Shown one piece after another: positions 13,289 through 30,605 of a stretch of 64,000 nt of DNA (its first letter is position 1; every line of letters begins with the position of its first letter). The notes beneath the pieces are model-generated. The model saw only the letters and a list, made by a program, of their open reading frames with translations. It was not told where the DNA came from and did no database searches. Made by a program: the position numbers and the translations under genes. The stretch lies in the NCBI GenBank assembly GCA_037975125.1, contig CM075857.1, positions 86,314,699-86,378,698 of the forward strand, in the 5' to 3' direction. This stretch comes from Latrodectus hesperus (taxonomy: Eukaryota; Arthropoda; Arachnida; Araneae; Theridiidae).

Positions 13289-13340
13289 AGGGGGCGGGAA
13301 TAAATTATAAAAGACTTTTCCCGCTAAGCATGCTCAAAAG
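13289..13340 (+). promoter_or_regulatory. Candidate TATA promoter flanked by inverted GCGGGAA sites
   Basis: A GC-box-like GGGGGCGGG leads into GCGGGAA (13294-13300). A TATAAAAG element follows at 13306-13313, and TTCCCGC, the reverse complement of the first site, lies at 13318-13324. GCGGGAA/TTCCCGC matches the E2F-type consensus. Two such sites bracketing a TATA box is a plausible core promoter, with transcription expected to start near 13335-13340. No obvious coding exon follows, so the call is a hypothesis. Confidence 0.3.
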
Positions 13341-14229
13341 GTAATTGTTGTAGAAAGAAAATTGTTTTTGAAAGTTAATGCTTCTGTTTGGTGCCAAGCG
13401 AACGCGATTCAACCGTAGAGAGTGATTTTTTCCCCCTTTATATTTTTCTTTTGGCATATAAATCGATGCATTATAGGTTGTTACTGTGTATTTGACTGCT
13501 ATAATCTAAAAGAAAAAAATTGGAAGTGAAATTTTCTTTTTATTTTTTTTTTAAAGATTTTAGTATTAAACCGTAAAACCTGCAATCAGAAAACGCACTG
13601 TGTGATAATATTAGAAGATAATATGTAATATGATAATATTAGATTGTGTGCAATATATTATTTTCTTGTTTGTGATACAATATGCGTATTCTTTTACATC
13701 AAACATTAAAATTTTTATTTTTGTGTCCTAATCATCTCTTAATGGTGATACGTCTAATAGTAAAATTTAATTTATATACCAAATTTAGACTTGTTAAAAA
13801 AACATTCAAATGATGCTTCTTGGGGGGAAATTGTAGTTATGAAATATTATACAGTTTTTTTTTTATATAAGTTAAGATGCTTTATTGTTAAAAGAAAATA
13901 TTTAAAAATAAGATACTATTAAAAATTATTTTATTTTTAATTACTGCTACGTGTTAAATTATCTATCTAGGAGTACATTTTAACACTGCAATTTGTAGTT
14001 ATTAATTCATTTGTATATTTGTTGTATATAATAATATTTATTTTTAAAATTTTATATGTAAAATAATAACATTAGAAGACTCGTTAAATTAATTATTTGA
14101 ATATATTAAGCTATTTTTTTTAAACATTTATTAATTTATTCTGAAAAATGAATCAATATCATATTTTGGATTGATAAAATCTCAATATTTAATTCAATGC
14201 TTTAAAATGAAAAAGCAAATTAAAAGTAA
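13341..14229. other. AT-rich non-coding stretch
   Basis: If 13289-13340 is a promoter, the start of this stretch would be 5' untranslated sequence. No open frame supports that. The remainder is AT-rich. Confidence 0.45.
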
Positions 14230-15130
14230 TTTCCGTTTGCTAAGCGAATCGGTATCTCTATACAGTCTGAACGGTGAACTAATTTATTTCCCGATCCGAA
14301 ATAACTGATAGATCTGAAGATTTTAATTGTGTGTATTTGAAAAGCAATTATGCTTGCTGGATTTTAATTACCGATATTGGTTCACAAAAGAATTCTCTCG
14401 AGATAAAATTCCAAAAAAGAATTTCCCAAAATATTGTTTTTCGCTTCAGTTGAGTTGGGAGGGAAAAAAAAAAAGACTCGATCAAAATTTAAAAAAATAA
14501 ATAACTAACATTTTGATTTTTTTGTGATATTTTTTTTCTAGAATTTCTAATGACTTTTTTTTCGAATGTAATTTATTAAGAAATCCCAATTCGTTTCACG
14601 GGCCATCTAGCAAAGAGTAATTAAAAACTCTCGTAGTTTATAAAAGCAAAAATCTAATGAATTAGTAAGATAAGATACGTATTGAAGAAGAAGAAAAAAA
14701 AAATAACAATCGAAATTCCTCTTACCAGTTGTGTTGGGATTGCAATAGAAAAAGTTGTGACAATTAACCCAAGTCTGCTAGTGAGAAAGCTATGAATAAA
14801 TTAAGACCTGGTAGGAAAAATTGTTTATTAATTAGGAGGGACTGATTACCATCCATCTGGGAATATAATAATTCTTTCATTCCTTTCGAAGAATAATTAG
14901 TAATTGCTTCCCCCTATTCTTCATGGCATCGCTGAAGTAGATAAGTTATGATTTTCCCCCCGTATTGTTTGTCATGAAAAATGAGACGAAGAAGAATTAT
15001 TCGATGTCAAAGAATATTGTTGTGAGCATCTGCTGCTTTGTTTACGTCATTTCCTCATTCTAATTAATCAGAATTGGTGATCCCTATGCTCAGAGTATAT
15101 GATTTTACAAAAGCTTCCTCCGTATAATTT
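14230..15130. promoter_or_regulatory. Possible conserved non-coding / enhancer-like block
   Basis: Composition is less AT-extreme, with C-runs and homeodomain-type motifs. Examples are ATAATTAGTAATTG near 14890, the forkhead-type TTGTTTAC at 15038-15045 followed by GTCA, and TAATTAAT at 15061-15068. No open frame of interest. The regulatory role is inferred only from motif clustering, which is weak evidence in AT-rich DNA. Confidence 0.2.
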
Positions 15131-17522
15131 TTTTTCCTGCATATCCTTCTATTATTTTCAGTTTAAATCACTAAACTTAACCAGATGTTTTGACACAATT
15201 GATTCAAAGTTGCTTAAATTAATTAGCTGAAAACTAAGAATTAAATTTAGGAGTTTATTAACAAAACCTTATGTGTTTGTTGTGATAAATAGTTCTTATG
15301 TGTAGATTACAAGTATTAAATAATTTAAATAAGCCCTCTTAACATCACACAGAGCATGTTATATATTTATCTATCAGTATTTATCATTTGTTTTGATGTA
15401 TTTTAATTATTAATTTTAAGCATGAATTTATTAAACATCGATTATTTACTATTTTTACGGGAATTAAGTGCAGTTTAGTCTGTCGCTTATTGAACATTAA
15501 CACTAATCATACGTTGGTGAAATGAACTCATTCGATGCATAATTAAGAAAATTAATTATTTACTTTCCTTTTAAAAGTGCATCTAATTTCGTATCAAGGA
15601 AGAAAAACAAATAAAGAATATTAAAATATTTCGAATTAATTATATTTGAATAAATTTCGAAATCGAAAAAATTATGTTTCGAATTAGATCCATTTTGAAG
15701 TTGATTTTAAAAATTTAATTTTTTTCAGGTGTAAAGAAATCCTTGGAGAAACAAGCTTTTCCTTCCATTTAAGTAACATTTTAAAAAATTTAAATGAGAA
15801 AAAAAGTAACAGATTTTGTATTGGCGACATTTGGATTATGTTTGGCGACTATCTGCGATGATATCTGGAAACATCCGGTTTAAATTAATAGCGTTGTTTA
15901 TGGAAATTTTAACCATATCAATTTAGATCGGAAATCTGTGTGTTGACCGAAATTCTTTATCTTAATAAAAATATTTTTAGCGTAGATACAACTAACAGAA
16001 GCTTTTTTTAAGTGTTGAATACATATATGCTTTTCTTAATTCTTACAATAATAATAAATAAAATTAAATATTTAATTGAAAACATTCGATTTATTTTACT
16101 TCAAATTGTTAATTCTTCTAAGTATGATTAGATTAATTTTAAATATTCCGTTTTGCTATTAGGTTGATAAGTAAAAAAATATTTAAATTACTAAAACAAG
16201 ATTTGACAACAAATTTTAGGCCATTAAAATATTTTTGTTAAAGGTAAAAATTAATTTTTAAATTCTGGAATACTTGCTTGGACTTTGTGTGATTAAATTG
16301 TTTTCCCTAAAAAAATCATGTTTAATATTTTTAAGGATTTAATTTTACTTAATAATTTAAAATATTTACTTCAGTTGCAAATGTATATTTTATACAAAAT
16401 ATTTGCCTTGTTTTCTGCTATTTATTCTTAAGAGAATGATGGATTACGCAAACATGTTTCAGATTTATTTAAAATTCAGAAATATTTGGTTTTCCAAAAA
16501 ATTTAGGGTTTTGTTCTCATGTTATCTGAAAGTAATGTTGAATAAATTACAATATGATCGTTATTTAAATACCTTATACTGAGATTTAAAAGAAAAAGAA
16601 CGTATCACACTATTAAATTTTCTCATTAAAGATTGATTTTCTTTCATCATTCGACTCAGATATTACACGCAATTTAAATAGAGATTCCATGATATAAGAA
16701 AGCATTTATATTTGTTTTATTTTAGGCGTAGAAATCAGTTTAGGTTGCATAACCAAATTTCGTTATTTGTTAATTCGTTAACAAAATATTTGAAAAGAAT
16801 TAGGTAAAATTAAGATTATATAAAAGCTATACCTTTTCATTTGAGCATGTTAAACAATTACAGTGTTATTTGTTTACCATCAAATAAGGGTTATTCTTCA
16901 ATCAAGTCACGAAATAATTTATTTCGATAAAAGTTGTATCTTATTGGATATAAATATTTTGGCTTGTTGCATTAGTGTTTTTTGTTGAAGCTAGATAAAA
17001 CATTTTGGATTTAGAAGCAGGTGTCAAATTCAAAGATCAATCAATGTGTTTGTATTAAATAGTTAGAGCCATCTATCGGTTAAAATTTTAACTATATTTT
17101 ATTATCTGATAAAAAGAATTTAATTTTGCAAACCCAAAAATGTATTCCCTTAAAGTAATTTCAATTAAGTATTTTCGAAGTCATTATACCAGTTCTTTAC
17201 AATTATTTTAAAATCAAACGCTTATAATGATATCTTATAATGAAGCAGTTAAAAATATGAGAATTTTCTTTGAGGTTACGAATGCAGAAAAATTTAACAA
17301 TTTTGAATAAGTCATCATAATTCACATTCGTATTTATCTGTGTAGGTGTATAAATAAGAGATTCTTAAAAATGCTAAATATTTGAGTTTATAATATATAT
17401 ATATATATAATGAAGACGTATTTTATCAGCTTTAAAACACTTGGAAATGTCACAACATCTGTAACAAATGAATAACAATTTTAATAATAAAAAATTGCAT
17501 GAGACTATATTTATAATTAAAA

Positions 17523-17524
<2 letters not shown>
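15131..17524. other. AT-rich non-coding stretch
   Basis: No supported gene or repeat apart from a short TA tract at 17393-17410. Confidence 0.55.

Positions 17525-17596
<72 letters not shown>
17525..17596. repeat. (TA)n microsatellite
   Basis: Pure TA repeat of about 72 bp. It creates a spurious Tyr-Ile repeat frame. Confidence 0.97.
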
Positions 17597-17600
<4 letters not shown>

Positions 17601-17879
17601 TATCTATTTTTAAAAGAAAAATTCCATATTTGGAGAAGAAGAATTTAAATGTTTGTTTACGCATTTTAAAACTAATTTTTCTTTTAAAGTTTTGAAAAAA
17701 GAGTTATACCCCATTAATTTTCTCTGTATCAAATGTATGTTTTGTAAGCAATCAAGCATTATCAGTCTCGCAAAACAGACCTAAAGACAAGATCAGTATT
17801 TCCTTTCCCTTCGTTACTCTCTCTCTCTTTTTTTTACTTTTTCTTTTTTATTCACTTCATTTTCTCTTTGCCATCCAAC

Positions 17880-18240
17880 TCATCCATTGTTTTAACGCGT
17901 TCCCATCAGTACAGAAGCCCCAGTACTTAATTACAGTTTGCATTTAGTGTGTTCCCTGTTTTTGCGCCGCCTCTGTACGAAATGGAAGGTGATGGATGTG
18001 TTTTAATTACAGCTGTTTCGGCGTGCACCACGGCCTTTCTCCCTAATTACGTGTCACTGTGTTTTGGGGAGAAAAGAGTGCTCTACAGTAATATAACAAA
18101 ATTAATAAAATTAGCTTTCACGAAATAAGAAAGTGTGGTATTTTATTTTTCATTTTTTTTCTGTCAGTGAGATAAGTCTGATGTGTATGTGAGATGGAAA
18201 CATACTTTCGTGGTAGTAAAAATTTCAGCCTTGGCAGTTA
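17880..18240 (+). promoter_or_regulatory. Homeodomain-site cluster with E-box, possible promoter or enhancer
   Basis: In a block of mixed composition there are three TAATTA cores (17928-17933, 18004-18009, 18044-18049). A CAGCTG E-box (18010-18015) abuts the second and an ACGTGTCAC follows the third. GC-bearing segments (GCGCCGCCTC near 17965, CACCACGGCC near 18027) stand out from the AT background. A possible first coding exon starts 20 bp after this block. Such clusters are typical of developmental regulatory DNA, but no binding or conservation data are available here. Confidence 0.3.
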
Positions 18241-18260
18241 TTGAGTGGGAGATTGGCGAA

Positions 18261-18279
18261 ATGTCACAAGAAGATGAGA
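18261..18279 (+). CDS. Candidate first coding exon (start codon plus donor)
   Basis: ATG at 18261 has G at -3 and is followed by six codons (MSQEDE) plus one base. An exact GTAAGT donor then starts at 18280, followed by a long T-rich tract typical of intron sequence. The acidic, polar N-terminus is plausible for a real protein. The upstream 360 bp look regulatory. No downstream exon can be identified, so the gene is unnamed. Short ATG-plus-donor combinations also arise by chance. The overlapping 113-codon minus-strand frame and 61-codon plus-strand frame show no family features. Confidence 0.3.
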
Positions 18280-18285
18280 GTAAGT

Positions 18286-20338
18286 TTTTATTTTTTTTTC
18301 CTTTTTTTCTTTTGTTGTATTAAAAGTTTTGAAACATAACCTTTTGGTAAGGGCTTCATTCTTTAATAAACGAAATTGTGTAAAACTGACTTCTGTGAAA
18401 AGTTTATTTTGTGTTAGGAAACTGAATTTGAGTGTTTTTGCTGTAGGCGTAATTGCTTTTGATAAAGTAAATAGTTTCGTTGGGGAGAGGAAAGTATGTA
18501 AATATTTTAGTTGACTGGAATTTTCATTGACATTCATTTTACAAATGTTTATATTTGTTATTTTACTTTGTTCGAGCATAATTCTTTTGCTTTGCTTTTT
18601 ATTTGTTTGATTTTCTTTATCTCTATATCAGCTCATTGTTGCCGTTTATGCAGAAAATAAACTTTGAAGTCTAAGTTCTCAAAGAATTATTATACTTTAC
18701 TTATATGCTTTATCAATAAAATTTAAATAATTCTTTTATTATCATGGCAAATATAGTACTAATTCAGTAATTACTAAAAATGTGAGCTATTTAGAAATTG
18801 CATTTAAAGTTGAAAAAGTAATTCATACTTTGTAAATTCAGATTTATAAATTTCATTATTTATGTGCTTGTAATATTAGAATATACTATTGTTGTACAAT
18901 TTTAATTTATACTGATTTCTATTCTTTGATATATGTATATAATATTTGTTCATTGTCTTGTAAAATTTTCTATATTCTTAAAAAATTAATGCATATTATA
19001 AGTAACATTTTGTCTTATGTGAAGGAAATAAAGAATTATTATATTGTCTTGATTAATTTCATTTCATATTTAATCATCGGATATATTTTTAGAATTTAAT
19101 CATTATTAAAAATCAGGACATTTCTTTTACTTTCAAAGAAACATTTTTAATTGTTGACACCTTATAAAAATTTTGAACACCTTAACTGCATGTTTAATTA
19201 CCCAATAGCTATACCGAATTAAATGATAAAATATTTTGTTTACTGAAAATTTTTGTTTTTCTGGTTTAATCGAGATTTAAAATATTGCATGATAAAATGA
19301 AAGCATGATATCTATATTTGCGATAGTGACGTTGTTTACCTATTGATTATTTTAATTAAGAAAGTTTTCATATTTAGAAATTATTAACTGAAATTAAAAA
19401 TCTTAGCAGCCATTGAAGTTATTGTACTATTTATGAAATTTATTAGGTGGTTTACAATGAGACACTTGTTTTGAATTACGAGATAAATTCCTCAATATAA
19501 GTGTGATTTTAAAATATTTTCATAACTGGAAAGTACCTTACTTAGATAGCGATATCATTCTTTTCTTAAACAGATATATCTCATTTCGAGAATATTCAAA
19601 ATTCAATTCATAGATTCAAACAACTTGTGTGAGGTGTATAAATATTACGAAATTAAATTCACACGTGAGTCATAATTTTATTTCATAAATACCTAACCAA
19701 TTGGAAGCAAGAGAAATTATACTCTAGCATTTTTTATACCGACAGAACAAGATAGCTGTTGGGTTAGAATGAAGATTGTAATCTACACAAATACCAAGAA
19801 TTCACACTAAAGTATCATTTCACCATTTTTCAGCTGTGAAGGTTTCTAATATTTTCAGGAACTTCAAAAAGTTCACCTGAAGTAAATTTTTTTTATCGAG
19901 AATCGCTGTTATCCAATAGAGATTGGAAATAATCATTTATTAGTATTTCGATCTTATATATATATAAAGTCTGTACACAAAAATGCGTGAGAGAGAAGGA
20001 AATTCAAGACACAAATATCGACACAAATTCTTGCTTTTCTTTGAGAGGAACAGCATTATAAGTATCCTAAATAAACATTCTATATAATCCTAAATAAAAC
20101 ATAAAGCATACATTAAGAACCTTAACACATTTGATACTCTTGATTTTTCTTATTTATTTTTTAATGAGTTTTTGGTATGAACAACACTGTAGAAATTCCT
20201 GAGGCTTATTTTGCTATTAAGATATGGATCGAAATGACTATTGATTAATTATGTTTATAACATTTGAACTAAGTAACCAGCATGAAAATTCTAACATTAA
20301 TTGTCATATTTTTGGAAAGCATGACAAATAAATATGTG
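18286..20338. other. AT-rich non-coding stretch
   Basis: Nothing specific. If the exon at 18261 is real, this is its first intron. Confidence 0.5.
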
Positions 20339-20353
20339 GCCATCTGTATACAT

Positions 20354-20475
20354 CATAGGTCATCTTTTTGTACCTTGACCTACTATTACTACAGGCCGAA
20401 ATTAAAGATCTTTGCAACCCCCGGAATATCTGAGTTATTGATAGATTTCCGGTTACCTTATCGATAACAGAACTG
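20354..20475. repeat. Unknown dispersed repeat, copy A
   Basis: Shares GGCCGAAATTAA, GATCTTTGCAACCCCCGGA, CCGGTTACCT and GATAACAGAA in the same order and spacing with the segment at 20841-20955. On the minus strand both copies keep a short matching peptide frame (RGLQRSLISA), hinting that the repeat once coded for protein. I cannot place the family. Confidence 0.7.
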
Positions 20476-20840
20476 TTATAAGAAAATTATGCATGGACTT
20501 TCAATCTTTTTTGCCAGATTACTTATAAACAATATATTTAGACACTTCAAACTGAAGTAATTTTTTGAAAATTATTGACAAGGCATGTTGCATAGAAAAA
20601 TATTTCCAATGATTGATTAACATAGTTTTCTAAACAGATTTTAAACTTGTAGTAATAGAATATTTTCATTTAGTATCTGTTTAAACTTTGTATACTATTA
20701 ACATTGCTGTATTAATAGCACGAGTGGAATCATCATGTTTTGCAAAGTGGAAAATAGCATGGTAAAGATGCAAAATATTTGTGAGATAAGCATCATTATT
20801 TGAAATCTTAAAGTAATCAGACGGCCATTGGTATATATTA

Positions 20841-20955
20841 TGAGTCAACTGTTGGCTTACTTTTACTATAGGCCGAAATTAATGATCTTTGCAACCCCCG
20901 GAGCTTCTTTACCAAATATAGATGCCCGGTTACCTCATTGATAACAGAAGATTGA
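20841..20955. repeat. Unknown dispersed repeat, copy B
   Basis: Direct-orientation partner of 20354-20475, starting about 490 bp further on. The minus-strand frame running through it (20838-21155, 105 codons) contains VTGHLYLVKKLRGLQRSLIS, which aligns with copy A. Within the copy GGCTTAC...CTATAGGCC is nearly palindromic. Likely a transposon-derived fragment of unknown class. Confidence 0.65.
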
Positions 20956-26702
<5,747 letters not shown>

Positions 26703-26762
26703 TGTTAGATACGGCAGTAAATGATAACCATTTTTCCCTTTCATTTACTGCCGTACCTAACA
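26703..26762 (+). repeat. Palindrome, possible shrunken LTR (TGTTAG...CTAACA)
   Basis: Left arm 26703-26724 and right arm 26741-26762 are reverse complements over 22 bp with one mismatch, around a 16-nt loop. The block starts TG and ends CA. Immediately after it, ATTGGTGACACAG resembles the start of a retroelement leader and primer-binding region. BEL/Pao coding traces follow, so this may be an LTR that lost its middle. A true BEL LTR would be several hundred bases long. Confidence 0.4.
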
Positions 26763-27215
26763 ATTGGTGACACAGAAGTTTGGTATTCTGGTAATAGAAG
26801 ATTTGACAGATCATTTTGAAGTATGGAAAATTCATTATGGAGCGTGTTGTTAAGAAATGATCTTCGGTAAGAATATTTTTTACGAAAACATATAAAATTT
26901 TAATGTCTATGTTTGAAGACGAAAATATAAAAATAAAAGATTAAATTAGCTTATTTAGAACGCATAAATGCGGATTTAGTTGTTCTTGATGGTCAAAATT
27001 TCGAACTTGCATTAAGTGCAGATGATAATGGTAAAAGTTATTCAGAAGACTATGAATCCGTAGACGAATATAAATTAAAATTTGTAGAGAAGCTGTTGTT
27101 GTTGCCAATTCTGTTTTTGAAAGTAAATTACAAGCAAACTTAAATTTGCCGAAATATTAAGAATGTTAGGCTGGATGTTGAGATTTTATAACAATGCCAC
27201 TCAAAACAAACTAAA
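26763..27215 (+). pseudogene. BEL/Pao LTR-retrotransposon remnant (gag joined to pre-integrase)
   Basis: From 26946 the + strand encodes a gag-like segment in which EDYESVDEYKLKF matches the charged EExY pattern seen near the N-terminus of BEL/Pao polyproteins (DUF1759 region). A -1 frameshift near 27090 moves the frame, and AVVVANSVFES with QANLNLP follows. At 27154 the sequence jumps to ILRMLGWMLRFYNNATQNK, which resembles the part of BEL/Pao pol just before the integrase. The protease, reverse transcriptase and RNase H between them are missing, so a large internal deletion is implied. In-frame stops confirm it is dead. Family assignment rests on recalled pattern, not on a search. Confidence 0.55.
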
Positions 27216-27400
27216 CTAAAATGGAAATACAGAATTAATAGGTTGGCTAAAATTAATCAGCAATGCTTGTCACTTTTTTTTTATTCTGGGTTTAAAACGC
27301 TGAAAATCGGGCATTGAAAGGAAAATAAATATTTAAGAAATTTGCTGAAAATGTGCTTTGGGTCCCCTGCTTAGCGCATATTCAAAAAGTCGCCAACTGA
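27216..27400. other. Non-coding, probably decayed element sequence
   Basis: Low-complexity T-run then a rise in GC from about 27355. Nothing nameable. Confidence 0.35.
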
Positions 27401-27460
27401 GCGTTTTTGCGTGTTGTCTAGCGGATTTGAATGCTCCGAGAGACACTACGCAAAAACGTC
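27401..27460. repeat. Hairpin with about 19-bp arms
   Basis: GCGTTTTTGCGTGTTGTCT (27401-27419) pairs with the reverse complement of AGACACTACGCAAAAACG (about 27441-27458) with two or three mismatches, around a loop of about 21 nt. It lies in a GC-raised island (27355-27890). The island could be a non-autonomous DNA transposon: TTTGGGTCCC near 27358 and GGGATACCCAAA near 27865 are weakly inverted. Boundaries are not secure. Confidence 0.45.
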
Positions 27461-27890
27461 GTTTCTATATCGACGAACCGAAATCTGTATTTTTAACGAA
27501 TTTCACCGTTGGTATGGCAACGAAAGCAAAAACAATGTTTTTTTTACGAATTGTATAACAAAAAATACACTACAATATGGAGAAAAATTATCATATTTTT
27601 TAAAATTAATAGTTAAAAATACGCAGAAATAAATAAATAACTCACGTACTACCTCCAGGGCAAATTCAACGGTAATAAAATGTCGTGCATCAAATTTTAA
27701 ATTCTACGGTTATTTCAAAATCAAAATAATTAGCGACCAATAGGAATACTGAAACAAAGGAGTTGTTAATGAGCATGCGCTACATGGAGTGCATTTAGGA
27801 TGAAATAGCCAGGGTTACCACGCTTGGCGCGTCTATCGCCCATTTGGCAAGAAAGGGATACCCAAACCACAGATTAACCAGAAATTTTAT
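27461..27890. other. GC-raised island, unclassified
   Basis: Contains TACCACGCTTGGCGCGTC and other GC-bearing strings unlike the flanks. Short + strand frames (27358-27558, 27411-27632) show no family features. Probably the remainder of an unclassified transposon. Confidence 0.3.
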
Positions 27891-29616
27891 TGGTAATTGA
27901 ATAGTTAGTGACATGATCCTAAATTTAATAGTTCATAAATATATTTCTTATTTGTGGCATGGATGTTTCAAATAGAATTAATTTTTTCAAAAAGTACAAG
28001 AGGGGGAAAAAGAAAGCAAAACTGAAAACCAATATTCAAGGAAATTGCGTGCTTGTAAGTTAAAACCAAATATATACTTTTAATGTTTTTATTGCAGTTT
28101 AAAATTCACCAATGATGAATTTCAAATGGTAATGCTATTTCGTTCAGAGATTAACGAGAAAAGACGCTAAAATGCAATTACTTTTACTTCAAACTCTTCA
28201 CCGTACATTAACCCATTGGAAATGGCTTTTCTAATGGTTTTAATGTCTTCCATCTTTCTGAAATTGAGAAAATTTCCTTAGTACTTTTAACTGGATGTTA
28301 TATGGCACGCAAGAAAAACAAGATCGTGTCAATTGTATTCCTAGCCTTAGGTATGGTGGAATATTTAGTGGCTGAGACATCGCGCAAATTGGAATTTAAA
28401 GTGAATCTATTCATTTAAAAAAGAATAGAAATTTAGGATTTTTTTTGTGATTGCAGGATTAATTATTAGATTGAAATAAAATTATGAGCTCAAAAGATAT
28501 CAAAGTATATATTGTTATTGAAGAGCATTATTATTGAAAACATATTAGTGTTATCCTTATTGTTTTTAAAATTCACATACTCTAATTATTCGTTCTCTAA
28601 TTCATTTCAATATGTAAATCTATATTTTATATTTCATTTATTGAAAATACATTAGCATTTTGACAAAGTACAAAATAAGAAAAGTATTACTTTGATTTTT
28701 AATGTTCCTATCAGAACACATTAAAATATATATCATTATAATTTTAGGAATTCTCCTAAAAATAGAGGAAATTTTGAAGTCATAAAAATATTTTTTAAGA
28801 ATTTAATTTGTGTGAAGAATGGAAGAATAATTTCCATTTTTTTTAAAAGAAATTTTATTGTATAAAGTGAACAAAAATGATGTTTGTTCTTGAAAACAAA
28901 ATCATGTGTTTGTTTTTGACATTTATCCATTGGTTTTCCATCACTGATGTATTCATTATTAGTGATATCTAAATATCTTTATGCACCATAATAAAGATAC
29001 AAATATTGAAACAATTTTTACATACTAAATTCATAATTTGAGAATAAGGAAAATATTTTGTATACAGTGGACACGTTTTTACATACAGTTAATATGAATT
29101 TATAAACTTTATTTTACGCTTAAGAAAACATTATGAGGCTTCTTGAACTAAAAAAAAACGAGTTGAAATACAGAAGAAAGATTCTTAAGATAAGAAAAAA
29201 AACAAACATGAGATAGATTATCAATATAAATAAAAATTTTTAAGAAATGATTATAATTTTCATTCACTATTAGGACCTATTTGGCAAATTTCCCCCACCA
29301 ATTAAGAAACGGTGATCTTATTAAACATGCTAAATAGCTGAAATGGATGAAATGGCTACTTTTCGATTTAATAATTGTTTCTTGTTTGGAGATTGCTTGT
29401 TTTGGGTAGCATAAGGCATAATTTTCCTTCTCAATAATCTCAATTAGCTTAAATTATTTTCTTTTGCATTCTCATACATATAAAAGTATAAATGGATTTT
29501 ACCCAGTTATCTTCTTAAATTGTACATTTCTTAAAGATTTCACAAGGACAACAGATATTCATGATATTAATTTAGCGTTATGTTCTTATTATATATAAAT
29601 CCTAATTACATACATA
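27891..29616. other. AT-rich non-coding stretch
   Basis: Nothing specific seen. Confidence 0.55.
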
Positions 29617-30570
29617 CAGGGTGATTCTAAATTGTTTTTACAAATTAAAAGGGTTGATAGTACCCACCCATACAAGCAATAATTACATAGGAACATAGGG
29701 TTGCATTTCACTTTGAGAGCCAGAAGTAGGAACGCATCAAGAATCTATCACGAATTTACCGTACCCAAATTTCCACAGAGAAGAAGCAGCATTTTGCTCG
29801 TATTGATTACCGGAGGAAGCCAATCAAAGTAGACGTTGTCCTTTAAAAACGCAATCAACAGGTTTGGTTTGATAATAATGCACACAGTACAACCCATCAT
29901 AGGCACCAGCAGAAATTTTCCGTGAACATCTGGACAAGTTTCCTTGGTGATTATCTGGTAGGCCTTAACATCACGCCAGACCGTTTGACCGGATCAACAT
30001 ACCGTATCTTTTTGGAACAAGTGCTTCCCAGTTAATTGTAGGCTGCTTCTCTACCAACTTTTTAAATGCCACACATCCCGCAAGATGGATTGGACGTAGA
30101 GGACCTGTGGCTTGGCCTCCTCATTCACCAGAGCTCAACCCAATGGATTTTTTCTTCGGGGTTCTCATGAAATCGTTAGTGTACGAGATGACTGTGGATT
30201 CAAGTGAAGATCTCGTGGCAAGAATCGTTGTTATCGGGGACAAAATTAAAACGGCACCAGGAATCTTCGAGAGGGTGCGCCAGTCGCTCCTTCCCGGGTG
30301 TCAACTGTGCAACGACACACGTGGGCGGTATTTTGAGCATTTGCTGTGAGGTTTTCACTAAACAATAAATATGATTGTGAAACTTTTGATATTATTCATT
30401 CGCTTACCCAACACTGTTGTAAGTGTTGGGCAAGCACTGTCAATCAGGAATTCCTTTTTTCTGCCCCTCAGAGTGGAATCCAACACTATGGTCCTATGTA
30501 ATTATTGCTTGTCTGTGAATGTTTACTATCACTCCTCTTAATTTGTATAACAATTTATAGAATCACATTA
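29617..30570 (+). mobile_element. Degenerate Tc1/mariner-superfamily element with long inverted repeats
   Basis: The left end CAGGGTGATTCTAAATTG follows a TA. The right end near 30570 reads inverted as GATTCTATAAATTG. Beyond these tips the two ends stay complementary for over 100 bp: GACAAGCAATAATTACATAGG on the right matches TACAAGCAATAATTACATAGG on the left when inverted. Between them the + strand carries broken transposase sequence. At about 29920 is SVNIWTSFLGDYLVG, followed by LTGSTYRIFLEQVLP, then a gap and stops where the second catalytic Asp region should be. An intact C-terminal frame completes it. The element is about 950 bp, shorter than typical autonomous relatives, and clearly dead. 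Confidence 0.8.
30107..30349 (+). pseudogene. DDE transposase C-terminal fragment (Tc1/mariner superfamily)
   Basis: An 80-codon frame opens with WPPHSPELNPMDFFFG, the block carrying the third catalytic acid of DDE transposases of this superfamily. It continues with a helical segment (PGIFERVRQSLLPGCQLCND) and ends with RYFEHLL, the usual C-terminus. The stop at 30347-30349 sits where the family normally ends. The N-terminal DNA-binding domain and the first two catalytic acids are upstream, disrupted or missing, so the ATG at 30107 is an internal Met and not a true start. Not functional. Confidence 0.75.
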
Positions 30571-30605
30571 CTCTCACTCTCTCTCTCTTTATATATATAT
30601 ATATA
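30571..30605. repeat. (CT)n followed by (AT)n microsatellite
   Basis: CT repeat (30571-30588) passing into AT repeat (30590-30605) directly at the right end of the mariner-type element. Confidence 0.9.

Noticed and set aside
17468..17695. Open frame with Tyr-Ile repeat
   Set aside because: Product of the TA microsatellite reading open in every frame. The same applies to 59439-59627.
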